From Chloroflexota bacterium (GTDB lineage: Bacteria > Chloroflexota > Limnocylindria > Limnocylindrales > CSP1-4): 15,334 nt of DNA. Numbering within the stretch: position 1 is the first letter of the stretch; each line of letters opens with the position of its first letter. The notes beneath the pieces are model-generated. The model saw only the letters and a list, made by a program, of their open reading frames with translations, searched no databases and was not told where the DNA came from. A program made the translations under genes and the position numbers. Of this stretch, positions 1-6,207 are shown piece after piece. The stretch is from positions 1 through 15,334 of the forward strand of contig JAKAMV010000136.1 in assembly GCA_021812735.1 (NCBI GenBank). Direction: 5' to 3'.

Positions 1-40
1 CCAGGTCATGCTAGCGTACGCCGGCTCCACGATCGCCCGC

Positions 41-46
41 AGGAGG
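41..46 (+). promoter_or_regulatory. Ribosome binding site deciding the deacetylase start
   Basis: A perfect AGGAGG lies six bases before a GTG at 53. It selects GTG 53 over the in-frame ATG at 8, which has no visible ribosome binding site inside the window, and over the ATG at 71. The first 40 bases may hold the end of an upstream gene: one frame has a TAG at 12-14. Too little is present to say more. Confidence 0.75.
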
Positions 47-52
47 ACGCCG

Positions 53-985
53 GTGACGAAGGTCCGCGCCATGGTCCGCGCGGTACGGACCCGTATCGCC
101 CGGGAACGCCGCACCGACGGCATCCGCCGGGCCGTGCTCGAGGACCGGCGGCGGGTCCTGGCGCGGCGCCGCGCTTTCGGTTCCGCGGACCTGGAGGCGC
201 TGGACGGCATTCTGCGCCGGGCCGAGGCTGTGATCCCGGTGCGCGAGCTGGTCGCGCTGTCACCCGAGCGGCGTTCGCCGCGGCTCGTGGTGCTCCGCCA
301 CGATACCGACAACGACATCGAGAACGCCGTCCGCTTCGCCGAGTGGGAGGCCGAACGCGGGTACCGGGCCAGCTACTACGTGCTGCACACCGACTGGTAC
401 TACCGCGACGGCTTCGCCGGTCCGCCGACGCGCTACGTCCTCCGCGCGCTCGAGCGGATCCAGCGACTCGGCCACGAGATCGGCCTGCACAACAACGCGC
501 TCACGGTTGCCCTGCGGACGGGGCGTGATCCTGCCGACGTGTTGGCGACGGAGCTCGCGTACCTGCGCCGGCACGGCTTCGAGGTGGTGGGGACCGCGGC
601 CCACGGGGACGCCCTCTGCCGCGCCTGCGGCTACAACAATGGTGAAGTCTTCGTGGAGACGCCGCGCCCCGAGCACGGCCCCGCGAGACGCACCATCGTC
701 TGCCGCGATCCGGGCTCCGGACGGGACCTCCGCGTCGAGCTGGCCCCGGTCCCCATGGCCTCGCTGGGGCTGACGTACGAAGCCAACTTCATCGAGAACC
801 GCTACTACTTGACCGACTCGCATGGGCGCTGGAACCGGCCGCTCGAGGTGGCCGCCGCCGAGTTCGAACGGCGCGATGCCTTCCTCAAGTTCCTCATTCA
901 CCCGTCGTGGTGGGCGTTCCAGGGCGAGCCGCTGCTGGCACGCCAGGAGTCCGTGCCGGCCTCGGAGGGCCAGCCGGTCTCCTGA
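53..985 (+). CDS. Polysaccharide deacetylase-like protein (NodB-fold family)
   Basis: This is a predicted 310-residue carbohydrate-esterase-4-like protein, probably removing acetyl groups from a surface glycan. Motifs are in the expected order: RHDTD at about residues 82-86 (the Asp-containing metal and catalytic motif, in the RHDxD variant), GHEIGLH at 140-146 (paired metal-binding histidines), AAHGD at 182-186 and IHPSWW at 282-287 near the C-terminus. The variant motifs resemble the family often found in exopolysaccharide clusters rather than classical chitin or peptidoglycan deacetylases with TFDDG. There is no signal peptide, only a basic, Arg-rich N-terminus, so it may act in the cytoplasm on precursors. 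The start is set by AGGAGG at 41-46; an ATG at 8 would add 15 residues. It precedes the ABC glycan exporter by 120 bp, which supports a role in the same pathway. The substrate cannot be read from the sequence. Confidence 0.8.
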   Translation: MTKVRAMVRAVRTRIARERRTDGIRRAVLEDRRRVLARRRAFGSADLEALDGILRRAEAVIPVRELVALSPERRSPRLVVLRHDTDNDIENAVRFAEWEAERGYRASYYVLHTDWYYRDGFAGPPTRYVLRALERIQRLGHEIGLHNNALTVALRTGRDPADVLATELAYLRRHGFEVVGTAAHGDALCRACGYNNGEVFVETPRPEHGPARRTIVCRDPGSGRDLRVELAPVPMASLGLTYEANFIENRYYLTDSHGRWNRPLEVAAAEFERRDAFLKFLIHPSWWAFQGEPLLARQESVPASEGQPVS

Positions 986-1063
986 GCATCGGCCGAAGGC
1001 GCCCGGGCGAGGGCTGGCCGCGGCGAGCCCACGTCGTCCGGGCTACATCGGCGCTGGCATTCG

Positions 1064-1094
1064 TTGGACGCCGATCACGCGGGCATGCTACCGT
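1064..1094 (+). promoter_or_regulatory. Candidate promoter of the ABC glycan exporter
   Basis: TTGGAC at 1064-1069 and TACCGT at 1089-1094 are separated by 19 bp. The -10 is preceded by TGC, giving the extended -10 form TGNTANNNT, which can offset the long spacer. Transcription would begin near 1101, only about five bases before the ATG at 1106, so the message would be nearly leaderless. No Shine-Dalgarno sequence is visible before 1085 or 1106, which fits. Confidence 0.4.
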
Positions 1095-1105
1095 TCGGCC
1101 TGCCA

Positions 1106-1960
1106 ATGACGACTCGTGTCCGGGCGGTCACCGTTGCCCGCCCTGTTCCCGCTGCGCGACGGCTCGGCTTCGTCGGCCTGATCATCCAGGGGGTCCTCGA
1201 TCTCAAGACTCGGGGCCGCCTGATCCAGCATCTGGTCAGCACGGACCTCAAGCGCACACACGCGGACACCGTGATCGGTCAGCTCTGGTGGCTCATCGAC
1301 CCGTTCTTCCAGATGGCCATCTACTCGATCCTGGTCACCGTGATCTTTCACAAGAAGATCGAGGATGCGCCGCTCTTCCTGTTCGCGGCGATCTTGCCGT
1401 GGAAGTGGTTCCAGTCGACGGTCAGCGAGGCGACGACCTCGGTGACCGGGCGAGGCAATCTGATCCGCCAGCTTCAGTTCCCCAAGATCGTCCTGCCGGC
1501 CGCCGCCACGCTGGCCGGCTCGGTCAGCTTCTTCTTCGGGCTCTTTTCGCTCGCGCTCCTGTACGTCTTCTACCCGCACCACTTGAGCCACTGGCTGCTG
1601 ACGATCCCCATCATCGCCGCCGTACAGTTCGTCTTCACGCTGGCGCTCTCGATCCTGTTCTCGGCGGTCAACACCTTCTACCGCGACGTGCAGAACCTCC
1701 TGCGCCACGTCATGCGGATCTGGTTCTACATGTCGCCGGCGCTCTACTCGCTTGCCGACCTCCAGGGCAGCGGGTTCCGCTATGTCCTCGCGTTCAATCC
1801 CTTCACCTACATCCTGGAGTCCTACCGGAACGTGGCCTATTACCACGCCGCGCCCGAGTGGGGCGCCCTCGCCGGTGTCCTCGCCCTCTCGCTCGTACTG
1901 CTCGCTTTCTCGATCTGGGTCTTCAAGCGGGTTGAGACGGGCTTCGCGAAGATCCTGTAA
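1106..1960 (+). CDS. ABC-2 type polysaccharide/teichoic acid export permease (Wzm/TagG-like)
   Basis: This 284-residue integral membrane protein is the channel half of an ABC exporter that moves a lipid-linked glycan to the outer face of the membrane. It has about six hydrophobic segments, around residues 62-80, 89-102, 131-157, 165-187, 204-217 and 252-273. Family-typical features are the cytoplasmic amphipathic N-terminus, QFPKIVLP at 124-131, NTFYRDVQNLL at 189-199, FYMSPALYS at 207-215 and NPFTYILESYR at 231-241. Its TAA stop shares a base with the ATG of the ATPase gene (TAATG), a coupling that usually accompanies subunits made in equal amounts. The start is uncertain: TTG 1064 and ATG 1085 are in frame upstream, but ATG 1106 fits the promoter best. 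The exported polymer (O-antigen-like, teichoic-acid-like or other) is not identifiable. Confidence 0.9.
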   Translation: MTTRVRAVTVARPVPAARRLGFVGLIIQGVLDLKTRGRLIQHLVSTDLKRTHADTVIGQLWWLIDPFFQMAIYSILVTVIFHKKIEDAPLFLFAAILPWKWFQSTVSEATTSVTGRGNLIRQLQFPKIVLPAAATLAGSVSFFFGLFSLALLYVFYPHHLSHWLLTIPIIAAVQFVFTLALSILFSAVNTFYRDVQNLLRHVMRIWFYMSPALYSLADLQGSGFRYVLAFNPFTYILESYRNVAYYHAAPEWGALAGVLALSLVLLAFSIWVFKRVETGFAKIL

Positions 1961-2790
1961 TGCCCGATTCCGCGTACGCCGTCGACGTCCAGGATCTGGG
2001 AATTCGCTACAACCTCCGCCTGACGAGGCGCACCACGCTGAAGGGCTCGCTGGCCGAGTTGGTCGGCCGCAAGCAGCAGGTGGAGAGTCATTTCTGGGCC
2101 TTGCGGCACATCAACTTCAAGATCGGCCACGGGGAATCGCTGGGGATCGTGGGGCCGAACGGCGCCGGCAAGAGCACGCTCCTGCTGGCCCTGGCCGGCA
2201 TCCTGGCCCCCAACGAGGGCTCCATCACCCTGAACGGTCGGGTGTCGACGCTGCTGACGCTGGGCGCGGGGTTCGAGATGGAGGTCTCCGGCCGGGACAA
2301 CATCGGGCTGATCGGTGCCTTCATGGGAATCCGGCACAAGACGATGCAACAGCTGACGCCGTCGATCATCGAGTTCGCCGACATCGGGCCGTTCATCGAC
2401 GCCCCGGTGCGGACCTACTCGACCGGCATGCGCGCCCGGTTGGGGTTCGCCATCGCCACTGCGGTCGCGCCGGACATCCTGCTGCTCGACGAGGTGCTCG
2501 GCACGGGCGACGAAGAGTTCCGCGGGCGCAGCCAGCAGCGGATCCGCGACCTGGTGGCGAGGGCGAAGGCGATCGTGCTCGTGTCGCACGATCTCACCTA
2601 CATCACCGAGTTCTGCGACCGTGCCATCCTGATGGACATGGGGCAGATCCTCTACGAGGGCTCCCCCGCGGAGACGGTCGAGTTCTACAAGGAGCGGGTC
2701 CGGCAGCGCAAGCGGATGCTCGAGGAGGAGGCGCATCGCTTCACGATGCCGCTGCCCAAGCCGGTCACGCTGGACCGGCAGGCGTCGTAG
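1960..2790 (+). CDS. ABC polysaccharide export ATP-binding protein (Wzt/TagH-like, short form)
   Basis: This is the 276-residue ATPase subunit that powers the neighbouring permease. Visible motifs are Walker A GPNGAGKST at 65-73, the family-typical LGAGFE at 101-106, the divergent signature YSTGMRAR at 153-160 (in place of LSGGQ, as usual for Wzt/TagH), Walker B ILLLDE at 173-178 with catalytic Glu178, D-loop GTGD at 181-184 and H-loop His210. After about residue 245 there is only a charged tail (KRMLEEE region). The C-terminal carbohydrate-binding domain of about 150-200 residues found in long Wzt proteins is absent, so recognition of a modified glycan end is not expected from this subunit. 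Translation is coupled to the permease through TAATG. Confidence 0.93.
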   Translation: MPDSAYAVDVQDLGIRYNLRLTRRTTLKGSLAELVGRKQQVESHFWALRHINFKIGHGESLGIVGPNGAGKSTLLLALAGILAPNEGSITLNGRVSTLLTLGAGFEMEVSGRDNIGLIGAFMGIRHKTMQQLTPSIIEFADIGPFIDAPVRTYSTGMRARLGFAIATAVAPDILLLDEVLGTGDEEFRGRSQQRIRDLVARAKAIVLVSHDLTYITEFCDRAILMDMGQILYEGSPAETVEFYKERVRQRKRMLEEEAHRFTMPLPKPVTLDRQAS

Positions 2791-2800
2791 CGAGGGCCCC

Positions 2801-2836
2801 GACCGGCCGGTCGACCGGACGGCCGGCGATCCGGCC
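2801..2836. repeat. Cluster of palindromes and a hairpin after the exporter operon
   Basis: Three self-complementary elements are packed into 36 bases: GACCGGCCGGTC (2801-2812), the overlapping CCGGTCGACCGG (2807-2818), and a hairpin with stem GGCCGG (2821-2826), loop CGAT and stem CCGGCC (2831-2836). It begins 11 bases after the ATPase stop and ends 58 bases before the -10 box of the next gene. It could act as a transcript 3'-end or terminator-like structure, though there is no T-tract, or as a protein-binding site. High G+C makes chance palindromes more likely. Confidence 0.4.
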
Positions 2837-2894
2837 ATCGGTTCGGCCACGCCGGCGGCTTCCCGTGGACCCGGCTCGCCACCCCCGTGCGCGG

Positions 2895-2900
2895 TAGGAT
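2895..2900 (+). promoter_or_regulatory. Candidate -10 box for a leaderless glycosyltransferase mRNA
   Basis: TAGGAT fits TANNNT and lies exactly seven bases before the GTG at 2908, so transcription would start at or within a base of the start codon. There is no purine-rich ribosome binding site in front of this GTG. No clear -35 is visible at the expected distance. Confidence 0.5.
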
Positions 2901-2907
2901 CGCGACC

Positions 2908-4116
2908 GTGACCGCCGCCCGCAGCACGCCCCGCGTCCTGATCGTCACGCACTCCTACTACGAGGAGGACCCGCGGGTGCGGCGCCAGGCGGAGGCGCTG
3001 GTCGCCGCAGGGCTGCAGGTTGACGTGCTGGGCCTGCGGCAGCCCGGGGCGGCAGTCCAGGAGCGGATCGCTGGCGTCGAGGTCTACCGCCTGCCGGTGC
3101 ACCGCCACCAGGGCGCCGGGATCGGCACGTACCTCGCCGAATACGCCGCCTTCTTTGCGCGGGCCGCGGTCGCCGCGGTCCGGCTGCACGCCCATCGACG
3201 GTACGCGCTGGTCCAGGTGGCGACCCTGCCGGACCCGCTCGTCTTCGCCCTGGCGCCGCTCAGACTGGACGGCCTGCCGCTCCTGCTCGACCTGCACGAG
3301 GCGATGCCCGAGTTCTTCCGCAGCCGCTTCCCGGCCGCCGCGCACGGGCCCGTGCGGCTCGGGCTACTGGCCGCGGAACGTGCCTCGATCGCGTTCGCCA
3401 CGCATCTCCTGACGGTGAACGACGCGCTCGGCGAGCGCCTGGTCGGGCTCGGGGCGGCGCGGTCGCGGATCACCGTGATCCTGAACAGCCCCCGCAGCGA
3501 CCGCTTCGACCCGGCGGCCCACCCCGCACGCCCCTTCATGACCGACGGCTCCCTGCGCCTCGTCTACGCGGGGGCGCTGACGCCGCTCTACCAGCTCGAC
3601 GTTGCGATCCGGGCGCTGGCACGGCTCGTGCACGGAGACGATGGCGCGCCGCTCGACGTCGTACTCGATCTGTACGGGCGCGGCGACGCCGAGCCGCTGC
3701 TGCGACAGCTCGCAGACGCGCACGGCGTCGGCGAGAGGGTCAGGTTCCACGGGCGGATCCCCGTGGAGGATGTGGCAGCGAGGATCGCCGAGGCGGATGT
3801 GGGACTGGCACCCACGCGCCGCGATCCGTTCACGGACCTCAGCCTCTCGACCAAGATCTTCGAGTACGCCGCGATGGGCAAGCCCGTCGTCGCGTCGCGG
3901 CTCCCGACCGTCGAGCGGTACTTCGGGCCGGACGCGCTCTGTTACTTCGAGCCGGGCGACCCCATCTCACTCGCCCGGACCCTGCGACGGCTCGTCGACG
4001 AGCCGGAACGGCGCGCCGCCGCGGTGATTGCGGCGGGCCGGCGGGTCCGCGAGCTCTCGTGGGAGCGCGAAGCGGCGCGGTACGTGGCGCTCGTCCGGGA
4101 GCTGGCGCAGGCTTGA
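2908..4116 (+). CDS. Glycosyltransferase family 4 (GT-B fold)
   Basis: This 402-residue protein is a predicted retaining nucleotide-sugar glycosyltransferase acting at the cytoplasmic face in surface-glycan assembly. The N-terminal acceptor domain opens with PRVLIVTHSYYEEDPRVRRQ (8-27), a common opening in GT4 enzymes. LLDLHEAMPEF (126-136) ends the first Rossmann half. The C-terminal donor domain shows VYAGAL (219-224), DLYGRGDAEPLL (254-265), LSTKIFEYAAMGKPVVAS (313-330) and FEPGD (347-351). Glu319 in KIFEY corresponds to the donor-contacting Glu of the EX7E region. GTG 2908 is chosen because of the -10 box seven bases upstream; a GTG at 2887 would add seven residues. The gene converges on the minus-strand glycosyltransferase with only 13 bp between the stops. 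Sugar specificity cannot be predicted. Confidence 0.88.
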   Translation: MTAARSTPRVLIVTHSYYEEDPRVRRQAEALVAAGLQVDVLGLRQPGAAVQERIAGVEVYRLPVHRHQGAGIGTYLAEYAAFFARAAVAAVRLHAHRRYALVQVATLPDPLVFALAPLRLDGLPLLLDLHEAMPEFFRSRFPAAAHGPVRLGLLAAERASIAFATHLLTVNDALGERLVGLGAARSRITVILNSPRSDRFDPAAHPARPFMTDGSLRLVYAGALTPLYQLDVAIRALARLVHGDDGAPLDVVLDLYGRGDAEPLLRQLADAHGVGERVRFHGRIPVEDVAARIAEADVGLAPTRRDPFTDLSLSTKIFEYAAMGKPVVASRLPTVERYFGPDALCYFEPGDPISLARTLRRLVDEPERRAAAVIAAGRRVRELSWEREAARYVALVRELAQA

Positions 4117-4129
4117 TCGGGGCCGTGCA

Positions 4130-6046
4130 TCACGTGACGGTACCGGCCGCCCAGCGGTCCGCCAACCAGCGGATGCCGCCCGGGGCGAGCCGTGCCACGC
4201 CGGAATCGATCGCGGGCCCGGCGGCCAGCACGTCGTACCCGTCGATGCAGAGCAGGTCGGGGATGCCCGTCGCGGCCCGCGCCTCTTCCGCCACACGCAG
4301 CCGAGCGGTTTCGAGCCGGTAGCGGGGGCGGTTGGCGTGGACGGCCGCGATGCGGTCCGAGGCGCCGGGGTCGCGGGCGAAACGGATGGCGCGGCCGAGC
4401 AGCCCCTTTGGCGGTTGCGCCGGCCGTGCCGCCCGCAGCGCCGCCTGGTATCCGGCGTCGAGGTCGGCGGCGACCACACGGCCGATCCCGTCGGGCAGCG
4501 GCTGGTTGCCGGGATCTTCGGCCGTCACGACCGTCAGCCGCGCACGCAGCGCGGACGGCAGAGTCCCCAGGAGCCGCTCGGCCTGGACGCGGTTGAACGC
4601 GACGATGATCGGCAGCGCAGATGGCGCCTGGGGCGCCACGGTCGGCGCGGGCGCGGCGGCGGCAGGGCGCGGCCCCGCGGGCGCGACCCCGGCGTCTTGC
4701 GTCGCAGGCTCGCCGGCCGCTCGGCCCGCTGCCGAGTCGGCCACGGCGTGGTAGATGCCGAGCAAACGCTGGGCGACGGCCACGGCCCCGAACCGTTCAG
4801 TGACCGCCGCCCGCAACCGCGCCGGGTCGAAGCCCTCGCGCCGCGCCAGCGTCTCCAGGATCGCGCCGGCCAGGGCTCGAGCGTCGTCGACCGGCACGAG
4901 CGCTCCCAGTGCCGACGGGTCGGAGCCCAAGATCGCTGCGACCCCGCCCGAGCGGGTCGCGACCACCGGCAGCCCGGAGGCCAGCGCCTCGACCGCCACG
5001 ACGCCGAACGTCTCGTAGCGGCTCGGATGCACGAAGAGGTCCGCTCGCGCCATCGCCTCGGCCACGCCTGCCCGGTCGGCGGGCGGATCGAACGCCACCG
5101 CCTCGGCCACGCCCAGGTCGGCCGCCCGCGCGCGCCAGGCGGCCTCCTCCTCGGGGGTGGGGGAGCGGCCAATAAGGCGCAAGGTCAGGTCGGGACGCCT
5201 CGTCTGCGCCAGAGCGAAGGCCTCCAGGAGCGTGGCGATCCCCTTGTCCGCCTTGCGAGCGCCGACGAAGAGTAGCTCGCCGCGCCGGCGCTCGGCGGTG
5301 GGCGGCGCTCGGAACAACTCGACCGGAACCGCGTTCGGCACGACCTCCAGACGTTCGGTGAGGACGTCTGTGAGGTCCGGGAGGGCGGCGCGCAGCTCCG
5401 CGGCGAGAGCTTCCGAGACCACGATGAGCCGCGCGGCGCCCCGGACCACGGACGCGTAGCGGTGGCGCACCTCGGGATCGGCGAGCAGCTCGCGGGTGAG
5501 CGACGAGTGTTCCGTGACGATGTAGGGGATGCCGAACCGGCGGGCAGCCGCGGCGGCGAGTTCGCCGTCCGGGAAGCCGGTGTGCGCATGCAGCAGGTCG
5601 AACGGCGGCGTCGGAGCCGCCGACTGCCCCGTCGCGGGCGACGCGGCCCGTTCCAGGAGCCCCTCGACGAACGGCAGAAACGCCGCCAGATGTTCGTCGC
5701 CCTCCCGTGCCGGCGGATCCTCGGGGCCGGATGCGACGGGGAGGCGCGCGACCGGCACGTTCGCCAGGTGTCGCCATGTTCCGACCGCCGCGGGCCAACC
5801 TCCCGGGGTCGCCGCGTCGAGGCGTTCCCGCAGCGCCGTGCGGAACCGCAGATGGATCGTGTTGCGCTCGGGCTCGCGCCGTTCCGGCACGCGGTTCAGC
5901 CGCACGAACTCGAACGAGGTCACCGCCGGCTCCACCTGCCCGCTCGCCACGAGGGCGTCGATCTGATCGGCGACGAAGGACCCGCGCACGGCATCGTCCA
6001 CGGCGGGGTACCAGCGCGCGACGATGAGCACGCGGAGGGGCGGCAT
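4130..6046 (-). CDS. Glycosyltransferase family 4 fused to an unrecognised C-terminal domain
   Basis: This 638-residue protein is much longer than a typical GT4 (about 360-420). Residues 1-435 form a complete GT-B enzyme: VLIVARWYP (6-14), HAHTGFPDG (153-161), TEHSS (178-182), VVPNAVP (235-241), FVGARKADKG (260-269) and the EX7E donor motif ETFGVVAVE (345-353), followed by ALASGLPVVAT. An Ala/Pro/Gly-rich linker covers about 436-477. Residues 478-638 look folded and I do not recognise them: they open with LPIIVAFNRVQAERLLG (478-494) and end with DLLCIDGYDVLAAGP and WLADRW. Their alternation of hydrophobic strands and Arg-rich helices suggests an alpha/beta domain. It could be a second sugar-nucleotide or acceptor module. 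The start ATG has TACACT seven bases upstream. The gene is divergent from the next glycosyltransferase and convergent with the previous one. Confidence 0.88.
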   Translation of the reverse strand: MPPLRVLIVARWYPAVDDAVRGSFVADQIDALVASGQVEPAVTSFEFVRLNRVPERREPERNTIHLRFRTALRERLDAATPGGWPAAVGTWRHLANVPVARLPVASGPEDPPAREGDEHLAAFLPFVEGLLERAASPATGQSAAPTPPFDLLHAHTGFPDGELAAAAARRFGIPYIVTEHSSLTRELLADPEVRHRYASVVRGAARLIVVSEALAAELRAALPDLTDVLTERLEVVPNAVPVELFRAPPTAERRRGELLFVGARKADKGIATLLEAFALAQTRRPDLTLRLIGRSPTPEEEAAWRARAADLGVAEAVAFDPPADRAGVAEAMARADLFVHPSRYETFGVVAVEALASGLPVVATRSGGVAAILGSDPSALGALVPVDDARALAGAILETLARREGFDPARLRAAVTERFGAVAVAQRLLGIYHAVADSAAGRAAGEPATQDAGVAPAGPRPAAAAPAPTVAPQAPSALPIIVAFNRVQAERLLGTLPSALRARLTVVTAEDPGNQPLPDGIGRVVAADLDAGYQAALRAARPAQPPKGLLGRAIRFARDPGASDRIAAVHANRPRYRLETARLRVAEEARAATGIPDLLCIDGYDVLAAGPAIDSGVARLAPGGIRWLADRWAAGTVT

Positions 6047-6053
6047 GGCGGGG

Positions 6054-6059
6054 AGTGTA
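6054..6059 (-). promoter_or_regulatory. Candidate -10 box for the leaderless minus-strand glycosyltransferase
   Basis: On the minus strand TACACT is followed by seven bases and then the ATG at 6046, placing the transcription start on the start codon. No ribosome binding site precedes the ATG. The hexamer is identical to the one serving the divergent gene at 6208. Confidence 0.55.
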
Positions 6060-6151
6060 CGGCGGACGCGCCCCCCTCCGCCCTCCGCGCCGCTCGGCCC
6101 GTGCGTGCCCCACCGCCCGGGCGTGCCCGCCCCCGGCCGACCGCAGTGGCA

Positions 6152-6172
6152 GAGCCGCTCGCGGGGCGGCTC
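6152..6172. repeat. Inverted repeat in the divergent promoter region
   Basis: GAGCCGC (6152-6158) and GCGGCTC (6166-6172) form a perfect 7-bp inverted repeat with a 7-base spacer. It ends just before the place where the -35 of the plus-strand promoter would lie (-10 at 6196-6201) and sits in the 161-bp region between two divergent glycosyltransferase genes. It may be an operator or only a GC-rich chance hairpin. Nothing else recognisable lies in this region, which is very C-rich between 6066 and 6140. Confidence 0.3.
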
Positions 6173-6195
6173 CCTCGTTCGCGTCGCTGCGCCAC

Positions 6196-6201
6196 TACAC
6201 T
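6196..6201 (+). promoter_or_regulatory. Candidate -10 box for a leaderless glycosyltransferase mRNA
   Basis: TACACT is followed by six bases and then the GTG at 6208. With a transcription start 6-7 bases after the box, the message begins at the start codon. This decides the start of the gene, since open reading continues upstream to 6055 without a ribosome binding site. Confidence 0.55.
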
Positions 6202-6207
6202 GCCGCC

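Noticed and set aside
1840..3345. A 501-codon minus-strand open frame over the ATPase and first glycosyltransferase
   Set aside because: The plus-strand reading contains all Walker motifs and GT4 motifs. The minus-strand product shows no family signature.
4117..4129. A shared bidirectional terminator between the convergent glycosyltransferases
   Set aside because: Only 13 bp separate the stops and no inverted repeat with a T- or A-tract is visible there.
4028..5275. A 415-codon plus-strand open frame opposite the fused glycosyltransferase
   Set aside because: It is low-complexity Arg/Gly-rich, with no motif and no promoter or ribosome site. The minus strand encodes a clear GT4.
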